Positions 6,317 to 11,341 of a stretch of 11,341 nt of DNA are shown here, piece after piece. The notes under the pieces are model-generated. The model searched no databases, was not told the DNA's origin, and worked only from the letters and a program-made list of their open reading frames with translations. Origin of the DNA: Clostridiales bacterium (lineage in GTDB: Bacteria > Bacillota > Clostridia > Christensenellales > Aristaeellaceae). The stretch is from assembly GCA_004556545.1 (NCBI GenBank), contig SFGO01000081.1, positions 1 through 11,341 on the forward strand, read 5' to 3'. The translations under genes were made by a program, and so were the position numbers. How positions within the stretch are numbered: position 1 is the first letter of the stretch; the number at the start of each line of letters is the position of its first letter.

Positions 6317-7219
6317 ATGAAGATGAAACAAAAACGGATTCTGGCGCTGCTGCTGGCTCTGACCGCCGCTTTCTGCCTGACGGGAGCCGCGAACGCCGAA
6401 GAAGAGACCCCTGTGGTGCGGGAAGGAACCATTGTGGAAGTGATGGAGGACGGTTTCCTTCTGCAGGAAGCCGATGGCCGGGAGATCCTTTATAATGTGG
6501 ACGAACAGACGGTGCTGGACGGCATCGCGTCCCTGACGGATCTTCAGAAGGACCTGTACGTGATTGTGGAAAGCGACGGCCGCCTGACCAAGAGCATTCC
6601 GCCGCAGGCCCACGCCGACCGCGTGACCTGCTACTGGCTGGCCGGTCAGGTAGAAAGCGTGGACGAGGAGGAGAATACCTTCCTGATGCAGACGGAGCTG
6701 GGGACGGTGATCGTCCACCGGGGTGAGCTGACCACGCCTGTTTACGCCGAGATGAACGTGACCGTGTACTTTGACGGCGTGATGGCCCTCAGCGAGCCCG
6801 GCCAGATCGCCGCCCGGAAGATCGAAGTGCCCGAAGTGCAAGGCACCGTGCTGGAAATGACGGAGAACGGCTTTGTTCTGCGGACGGACGACGAGACGGA
6901 ATACCGCGTCATCCTGACGGAGGAAACCGTCCGGGGCGTTCTGCTGCCCGCTGCGGAACCGGCTGACGAAGAAACGGCTGAAGAGAAAACGGAAGAAGCC
7001 GCTGAAGCGGACGTTCCGTCGGACGAAAAGGAAGACACTGACGCAGCTGAAACCGAAGCGCCCTCTGACGAGGAGCAGGAAGTTACCGTCGATGAGCCTG
7101 CCGCAGACCCCGCCCCGGGCGACCGGGTCACGGTTTATTTCAGCGGCGAATACGCCGATGAGGACGGCCGCGAACTGACGGCGCTGGAAGTGCTGATCGA
7201 AAAGAATTCGCAGGAATAA
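6317..7219 (+). CDS. Secreted protein with three OB-like repeats and an acidic insert
   Basis: This 300-residue protein is of no family I recognise with certainty. A signal peptide covers residues 1-27 (ILALLLALTAAF, cleavage after ANA). The mature part repeats one module three times, each opening with a G-x-V-x-x-V-x-x-(D/N)-x-F-x-L pattern: REGTIVEVMEDGFLLQ (35-50), LAGQVESVDEEENTFLMQ (108-125) and VQGTVLEMTENGFVLR (174-189). Modules two and three also share a VTVYF strand (148-152, 271-275), followed by a strand ending in IEV or LEV. In module three, residues 212-266 are an acidic, low-complexity Glu/Asp/Ala stretch. The modules recall small OB-fold secreted domains such as DUF5666, a guess from pattern only. 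AAAGGAG precedes the ATG by 4 nt; the ATG two codons on (10-nt spacing) is an alternative. A strong terminator follows, so it seems monocistronic. Confidence 0.85.
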   Translation: MKMKQKRILALLLALTAAFCLTGAANAEEETPVVREGTIVEVMEDGFLLQEADGREILYNVDEQTVLDGIASLTDLQKDLYVIVESDGRLTKSIPPQAHADRVTCYWLAGQVESVDEEENTFLMQTELGTVIVHRGELTTPVYAEMNVTVYFDGVMALSEPGQIAARKIEVPEVQGTVLEMTENGFVLRTDDETEYRVILTEETVRGVLLPAAEPADEETAEEKTEEAAEADVPSDEKEDTDAAETEAPSDEEQEVTVDEPAADPAPGDRVTVYFSGEYADEDGRELTALEVLIEKNSQE

Positions 7220-7236
7220 GATGAACGGCTATCGCC

Positions 7237-7275
7237 ATCAGGGCTTCGGGAATGGCTCCCGAAGTCCTGATTTTT
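7237..7275 (+). terminator. Rho-independent terminator after the secreted OB-repeat protein
   Basis: A 15-bp stem (7237-7251 with 7257-7271, a single G-T pair) encloses the loop ATGGC and runs into TTTTT (7271-7275). It starts 17 bp after the stop codon. Confidence 0.95.
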
Positions 7276-7296
7276 GCTTTTGAATGGAACTTTGGA

Positions 7297-7325
7297 TTGA
7301 ACCGGCCTTCCTCATCCGGTATAAT
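7297..7325 (+). promoter_or_regulatory. Candidate rightward promoter, antisense to the small gene
   Basis: TTGAAC (7297-7302) and a perfect TATAAT (7320-7325) are separated by 17 bp. The nearest rightward gene starts at 7630, so the leader would be about 300 nt and would cross the whole minus-strand small gene in antisense. An inverted repeat, CCTTCC (7306-7311) with GGAAGG (7328-7333), flanks the -10 and could be an operator or simply a hairpin. Confidence 0.55.
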
Positions 7326-7346
7326 TCGGAAGGGCGGTTTTCCCGC

Positions 7347-7508
7347 TCACTTCCTGAACCGGGACGCTTTTTGCAGTTCCTCGAAGGTATGAATGTCCTG
7401 CCGCTGTTCCTGCAGCATCACCTGAACCTCCCGGTTCAGCCCGTCGAAAAGGGTCTTGCTCCGCTGGCTGTGCCGGAGCAGCTCCTGAAGGCTGGAATAG
7501 TCCGCCAT
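7347..7508 (-). CDS. Small conserved-type hypothetical protein (53 aa)
   Basis: A short reading frame starts at ATG 7508 and ends at TGA 7347. Its protein reads MADYSSLQELLRHSQRSKTL for the first 20 residues, then FDGLNREVQVMLQEQ, and ends in FEELQKASRFRK. The ATG is preceded by AGAAGGAGGTGAT, a near-perfect complement of the 16S rRNA tail, 6-10 nt upstream; this is the strongest reason to call it a gene. The composition (soluble, helical, charged) and the layout 'L-L-x-x-S-x-x-(A/S)-K-x-(L/Y)-F-x-x-L-(6-8)-Q-(8)-I-x-(T/S)-x-E-x-L' resemble small uncharacterised clostridial proteins of 50-70 residues that I recall, but I cannot name the family. No clear promoter or terminator is visible for it. 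Function unknown. Confidence 0.72.
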   Translation of the reverse strand: MADYSSLQELLRHSQRSKTLFDGLNREVQVMLQEQRQDIHTFEELQKASRFRK

Positions 7509-7629
7509 TCGTCCATCACCTCCTTCTCACTCTCCCTAAGCCTTGCCCGAAGCGGCGGACGGTATGCTGCGGAAAAGTGCTTTTGCAATCATGAAGAAAG
7601 ATAATGAATGAAAGAAAGGAAGAACGCCC

Positions 7630-8355
7630 ATGCCCCTTGCCAATTACTGCCGGAAATGCAGGGCCGAGACCCCTGTAGGAGAAAGCTGCCCCTACTGCGG
7701 CGGCAAGCTGACCAAGGCCGGAGAACGGCTGTCCTTCGGCGTTTCCCGCGCGCCGTGGCGGGACTGGTTCTGCTGGAACCGGCTGCTGCGGGTGGGTCTG
7801 CCGGTGTGGGCGCTCAGCTTTCTGCTGATCGCATTGGCGGAGTTCTGCTCCGGCGGAACCCCAGCGCTGACGGGGCTGTCCCGGCGGGGCTTTGGCCTGA
7901 CCATGCTGTGGCTGCTGGGCGGCATGCTGGCGCTGTTCTGGGCGCTGCTGTTCTGTCAGGGGCAGGAAAAGGTTCATTATCTTCTGGATAAAGACGGCGT
8001 CAGCGCCTATACCTACGTTTCTGAAGAAGTGAACAATCTGGCCCTGTACGCCCGATTCCTTACCCCGGCGCAGACGGAAGCGATGCAGGAGGATGAACAC
8101 GCGCTTCCCGGCCTTCGGCTGGTGCGCCGGGTGATCCTGCCCTGGGAGCGGATGAAACGGGTAAAGATCTGGCGGGAGGGGCAGACCCTGCTCTTTTTTG
8201 ACCCGGCCTACTGGCAGGTTTTGGCCGTGACCTGCCCCGTACAGGAGTTTGCCGAGGCGGAAGCCTGGGTGCGCGCCAAAACGAAGCGCTTCAAAACCGT
8301 CCGCGTTTTGCCCGCTGAAAAGGAAAAATCACGCAAAAAAGCAAAAAAACGTTAA
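7630..8355 (+). CDS. Zinc-ribbon, two-helix membrane protein with possible PH-like domain
   Basis: The 241-residue protein starts with a short zinc ribbon: C7-R-K-C10 and C20-P-Y-C23, followed by GG. Two hydrophobic segments follow (about 54-72 and 88-109), then a soluble region of about 110 residues with the strand-like pieces VHYLLDKDGVSAYTY, VILPWERMKRVKIWREGQT and LLFFDPAYWQVLAV. This resembles bacterial PH-like (bPH/YcxB) domains attached to membrane anchors. The C-terminal tail is strongly basic (KEKSRKKAKKR). No enzymatic residues are apparent; a scaffold or regulatory role at the membrane is possible. The ribosome binding site AAAGGA is modest, about 10 nt before the ATG. No terminator separates it from the cell-wall protein gene, which has its own promoter 28 bp later. 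Runs of six and seven A near the end could cause slippage. Confidence 0.8.
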   Translation: MPLANYCRKCRAETPVGESCPYCGGKLTKAGERLSFGVSRAPWRDWFCWNRLLRVGLPVWALSFLLIALAEFCSGGTPALTGLSRRGFGLTMLWLLGGMLALFWALLFCQGQEKVHYLLDKDGVSAYTYVSEEVNNLALYARFLTPAQTEAMQEDEHALPGLRLVRRVILPWERMKRVKIWREGQTLLFFDPAYWQVLAVTCPVQEFAEAEAWVRAKTKRFKTVRVLPAEKEKSRKKAKKR

Positions 8356-8383
8356 AACTATTACAAAAATATAACATTTGTCC

Positions 8384-8412
8384 TTGACACGTGTAACAGT
8401 TTTTCGTACAAT
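8384..8412 (+). promoter_or_regulatory. Near-consensus promoter of the cell-wall protein gene
   Basis: A perfect TTGACA (8384-8389) and TACAAT (8407-8412) are separated by 17 bp. An A/T-rich stretch just upstream (8352-8380) could serve as an UP element. Transcription would start near 8419, giving a leader of about 97 nt without a recognisable riboswitch. Confidence 0.92.
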
Positions 8413-8515
8413 ATGGGCTGGAAAGCTCTGGTTCTGCCCTGCGCGTTTTGCAGAAAGACTGCGCCGGACAGATTTTCCATACGCAGTTCAAGATTTGCCT
8501 TTGGAGGAATCGGGA

Positions 8516-11143
8516 ATGACACAGGAGATTCGCATCCGGCGCTGGCTGGCCTTCCTTTTGGCCGCCCTGCTGACGTTTTCTACCCTGAGCACGGCGTTGG
8601 CGGCCAGCAAGACCTTCCAGTCCTATCAGACCACCAGTATGTCCAATGTGAATCTGCGCAAGAAGGCCAACGGCACTTCCACCATCCTCAAGCGGATCAA
8701 GGTGGGCGATACGGTGACGGTCGTCGGCAAATCCGGCAGTTATTACCAGATTCAGTTCGACGGCAAGGAGGGGTATGCCCTCATCAAATACATCGACGGC
8801 ACCGATTCCGGCGCGGATCCCGAGCCGGACGGAAGCCTGATGCACGCCGCGCCGCTGGCGGTGACGTCCTATCCCTACGACACCACCACGCTGGGCTATG
8901 TGAAGCTGCGCAAAAAAGCGGGCCGCACCGCCGACGTGTACTGCACCGTTCCCGTCAACAGTCTGGTGACGGTTCTGAGCGTGGAGAACGATTTTGCCCG
9001 GGTGGAATACAACGGGCAGAAGGGCTATGTGTACGCCAAGTATGTGAATCTGGCCAACATCCCCACGGCTACGCCCAAGCCTACCGCCACGCCCAAGCCC
9101 GGCTCCGAGTCCTACGCCCTGCTCAAGAGCGGCGACACCGGCTCCATGGTCACGGCGCTGCAGCAGGCTTTGATCGAGCTGAAGTATCTCGCTGAGGGCG
9201 AAGCGGACGGCAAATACGGCACGAAGACCGAGCAGGCCGTCAAGCTGCTTCAGAAGCGCAACGGCCTGACCCAGACCGGGCAGGCGGACGCGGAGCTGCA
9301 GCTGCTGATCTATGAAGGCACGCCCAAGGACGTCAACAGCTACCGCCAGTACGTCAAGACCATTCCGCCCATCGCGGGCGCGGTCATCAAGCTCAACGGT
9401 CAGGGCGAAGTGGTCACCAAGGCTCAGACCCGCCTGAAGGAGCTGGGCTACTACACCCAGACCCCCTCCGGCGTGTGCGACGCGCTGACCGTGGCCGCCA
9501 TTGAGGAATTTGAGCGCAAGAACAGTCTGGTGGTGGACGGCTCTCTTTCCGCCACCGATCAGAACCTTCTGTACAGCACTTGGGCGCTGGACGCCTCCGT
9601 GGCCGTGACCCCCACGCCCACCCCGGTGCCCGAAATGCCCAAGGACGTGGTTCGTCCCGGCGACAAGAGCAATGACGTGAAGCTGGTGCAGACCCGCCTG
9701 ACCGAGCTGGGCTACCTGACCAGCAAAGTGACCGGCACCTTTGACGATGACAGCGTCAAGGCGCTCAAGAAGTTCCAGAAGGCCAACGGGCTGGATGCGG
9801 ACGGCGTCTGCGGCGTGCAGACCCGGGCGGTGCTGTTCGCGGCGCACCCGGTATACGCGGTGCCTACCGCCACCCCCGTGACCGCTTCCAATGAAACGCC
9901 CGCGCCTTCCTATGCACCCATCACGAAAGAGAACTGCGTGACCATCAAGGCGGGCAGTCAGGGCATGGATGTCAAGCGGCTGCAGCTTCGTCTGCAGGAG
10001 CTGGGCTACTACACCTCCCGTCAGGACGGCATCTACCTGACGGACGACATTGCCGCCGTGCGGGCCTTCCAGAAGGCCAACGGCCTGACGGCGGACGGCA
10101 AGGCGGGCTACAACACGCAGACCGTGCTCTACAGCGACGCGGCCAAGCGGGCCGACACCGCCGCCTCCGACGTGATTTCTTCCTCCAAGGCGGCTACGCT
10201 GCGCTACGGCAGCGAGGGCACGGAGGTACAAACCCTTCAGAACAAGCTGATCTCGCTGGGCTATCTGACCGGCGCTGCGGACGGCAAGTTCGGCTCCGCC
10301 ACCCGCCGCGCGGTGAAAGCCTTCCAGCAGGCCAACGGCCTGAAGGCGGACGGCATCGTGGGCGCGGCCACGCAGGCCAAGCTGGGCGATGGCACCGCCA
10401 GCAGTGGCACGGTATCCAACACCGTTCCCTACGTCACCCTGTACAAGGGCGCTACCGGCGAAGCGGTCAAGGCCATGCAGAACCGTCTGATCGCCCTGGG
10501 CTACCTGACCGGCAAGGCGGACGGAAAGTTCGGCAACCAGACCAGTCTGGCGCTGATCGCCTTCCAGCGGGCCAACGGCCTGAAGGCGGACGGCATCATG
10601 GGCGCGGCCACCACCAAAAAGCTGAACCAGACCAACGGCAGCACCAACGCGGGCGGCACGACCAACGTCATCCCGCCCACCAGCGCGCCCAACGTGACCA
10701 CCGTCAGCGCTGCCAGCGTGCGCTATGCCAACTGGTACACCGAGATCCGCGCCAAGGCCCGGAAGTACCCCAACGTGACCGTATATGATTTCTCCACGGG
10801 CATTTCGTGGCAGCTGACGATCTTCTCCAACGGCGCTCATGCGGACGCGATTCCGATCACCGCCGAGGACACGGCGAAGATGAACAAGGCTTTCGGCAAG
10901 ACCACCTGGAATCCGAAGCCCGTCTGGGTCATGTTCAGCGACGGTTCCGTCTACATGGCCTCCACCCACAACACGCCTCACGGCACCTACAACAACAAGA
11001 GCACCAACAATTTCGCCGGACACCTCTGCGTCCACTTCCCCCGCACGCAGGCGGAGGTGGAGGCCATCGGCCCCTATGCCACCTCTCACCAGAAGGCCAT
11101 CGACCAGGGCTGGGAGGCCACGCAGAAGCGCGCCGGGAAGTAA
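8516..11143 (+). CDS. Exported cell-wall protein: two SH3b, six PG-binding repeats, C-terminal His/Cys-rich domain
   Basis: The 875-residue protein is exported and built to hold the cell wall. A signal peptide (1-30, cleavage after ALA) leads to two bacterial SH3 domains (about 43-95 and 127-180; NVNLRKKA and YVKLRKKA starts, GYALIKYI and GYVYAKYV ends). Six PG_binding_1-type modules follow (about 203-267, 291-354, 378-442, 475-540, 560-624, 641-704), most with the L-x-x-LGY-(L/Y)-T and FQ-x-ANGL-x-ADG pattern; the first two are divergent. Pro/Thr linkers such as PTATPKPTATPKP separate some. The last 140 residues (735-875) carry HAD (H775), STHNTPHG (H818, H822), GHLCVHF (H836, C838, H840) and SHQ (H858), which suggests a thiol- or metal-based enzyme acting on peptidoglycan. 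I start at ATG 8516, preceded by GGAGG at 8 nt; a longer frame upstream would overlap the promoter. Domain roles are known for SH3b and PG-binding; the C-terminal activity is inferred. Confidence 0.9.
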   Translation: MTQEIRIRRWLAFLLAALLTFSTLSTALAASKTFQSYQTTSMSNVNLRKKANGTSTILKRIKVGDTVTVVGKSGSYYQIQFDGKEGYALIKYIDGTDSGADPEPDGSLMHAAPLAVTSYPYDTTTLGYVKLRKKAGRTADVYCTVPVNSLVTVLSVENDFARVEYNGQKGYVYAKYVNLANIPTATPKPTATPKPGSESYALLKSGDTGSMVTALQQALIELKYLAEGEADGKYGTKTEQAVKLLQKRNGLTQTGQADAELQLLIYEGTPKDVNSYRQYVKTIPPIAGAVIKLNGQGEVVTKAQTRLKELGYYTQTPSGVCDALTVAAIEEFERKNSLVVDGSLSATDQNLLYSTWALDASVAVTPTPTPVPEMPKDVVRPGDKSNDVKLVQTRLTELGYLTSKVTGTFDDDSVKALKKFQKANGLDADGVCGVQTRAVLFAAHPVYAVPTATPVTASNETPAPSYAPITKENCVTIKAGSQGMDVKRLQLRLQELGYYTSRQDGIYLTDDIAAVRAFQKANGLTADGKAGYNTQTVLYSDAAKRADTAASDVISSSKAATLRYGSEGTEVQTLQNKLISLGYLTGAADGKFGSATRRAVKAFQQANGLKADGIVGAATQAKLGDGTASSGTVSNTVPYVTLYKGATGEAVKAMQNRLIALGYLTGKADGKFGNQTSLALIAFQRANGLKADGIMGAATTKKLNQTNGSTNAGGTTNVIPPTSAPNVTTVSAASVRYANWYTEIRAKARKYPNVTVYDFSTGISWQLTIFSNGAHADAIPITAEDTAKMNKAFGKTTWNPKPVWVMFSDGSVYMASTHNTPHGTYNNKSTNNFAGHLCVHFPRTQAEVEAIGPYATSHQKAIDQGWEATQKRAGK
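10319..10611 (+). repeat. Tandem repeat of PG-binding modules five and six
   Basis: The stretches 10319-10371 and 10559-10611 are 53 bp long, exactly 240 bp apart, and differ at only two positions (10329/10569 and 10358/10598). They encode the FQxANGLKADGIxGAAT part of the two last PG-binding modules. This points to a recent in-frame duplication or gene conversion within the gene. Confidence 0.85.
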
Positions 11144-11211
11144 GGGATATGGGAATAAGGGACGGAAAGTTCCGAATATCTCAACGGTGATATTGATAAG
11201 GGAAAAAGAAT

Positions 11212-11242
11212 GGGCCCGTACTGATTTTAATCAGTACGGGCT
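11212..11242. terminator. Strong hairpin after the cell-wall protein gene
   Basis: GCCCGTACTGATT (11214-11226) is perfectly complementary to 11229-11241. No T-run follows on the plus strand, so it is not a canonical intrinsic terminator for the gene ending at 11143. On the minus strand TTCTTTTTCCC follows after a short gap, so it might end a leftward transcript from outside the window. Two further hairpins follow at 11262-11283 (8-bp stem, one G-T pair) and 11323-11342 region (TTGCCA/TGGCAA, reaching the window end). Confidence 0.5.
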
Positions 11243-11341
11243 CTCAGAGTGTCAAAGAAGTCCCATTGCAATATAGCAGTGGGGCTTCAAGCATGAGAAA
11301 AGCAGGGAGCGGAAGAAAGGTTGCCACTTGTGGATGGCAAG

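Noticed and set aside
7545..7596. Possible sigma-E/K-like promoter for the small minus-strand gene (CATACCGT near 7560)
   Set aside because: The -10-like match is partial and no suitable -35 element is found at the required distance.
8335..8349. A6 and A7 runs as a programmed frameshift site
   Set aside because: They encode the basic tail just before the stop; no conserved downstream frame or stimulatory structure is seen.
8378..8515. Upstream extension of the cell-wall protein by 46 codons
   Set aside because: It would cover the TTGACA/TACAAT promoter and lie before the transcription start; the ATG at 8516 has an excellent ribosome binding site and a signal peptide right after it.
8291..11089. 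932-codon open frame on the minus strand
   Set aside because: It is the antisense shadow of the SH3b/PG-binding gene, kept open by GC-rich codon bias; it has no ribosome binding site and a Gly/His/Arg-rich composition with no domain.
11293..11341. ATG-started frame open to the right edge
   Set aside because: Only 16 codons are visible, there is no ribosome binding site, and it runs through a hairpin.

Overview
The window looks like an ordinary chromosomal stretch of a GC-rich Gram-positive bacterium, most likely a gut-type member of the Clostridia (Bacillota). This is inferred from strong AGGAGG-type ribosome binding sites, sigma-A-type promoters, rho-independent terminators, a BMP-family binding protein, an RpiR regulator, and a secreted SH3b/peptidoglycan-binding protein with Pro-Thr-rich 'TATPKP' linkers. 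No phage, IS, CRISPR, tRNA or rRNA is visible.

Layout. Positions 1-466 hold no convincing gene but are dense in inverted repeats, including a 34-bp interrupted fold-back at 21-160 and a run of hairpins at 305-469. From 467 to 4768 a five-gene operon runs leftward from an extended -10 promoter near 4804. In transcription order it encodes a small four-helix membrane protein (holin superfamily IV type), the nucleotidase SurE, an RpiR/SIS regulator, an HI0933/BaiN-type flavoprotein whose start overlaps the preceding stop, and a DEDDh exonuclease with a C-terminal zinc-finger-like part. Positions 4957-6069 encode, leftward, a BMP-family substrate-binding protein with its own strong promoter and two consecutive terminators; no permease or ATPase genes are in the window, and the lipobox is missing.

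To the right, genes mostly run rightward. A secreted protein with three OB-like repeats, the third interrupted by an acidic stretch (6317-7219), ends in a strong terminator. A 53-codon gene lies on the minus strand at 7347-7508, antisense to a good-looking rightward promoter at 7297-7325. Then come a zinc-ribbon, two-helix membrane protein with a possible PH-like domain (7630-8355) and, from a near-consensus promoter, an 875-residue exported cell-wall protein (8516-11143) with two SH3b domains, six PG-binding repeats and a C-terminal His/Cys-rich domain that may be catalytic. The last 200 bp contain three hairpins and no gene.

Nothing here is a clear new multi-gene system. The most promising leads are the C-terminal domain of the cell-wall protein, the structured region at 1-469, and the small gene with its antisense promoter.
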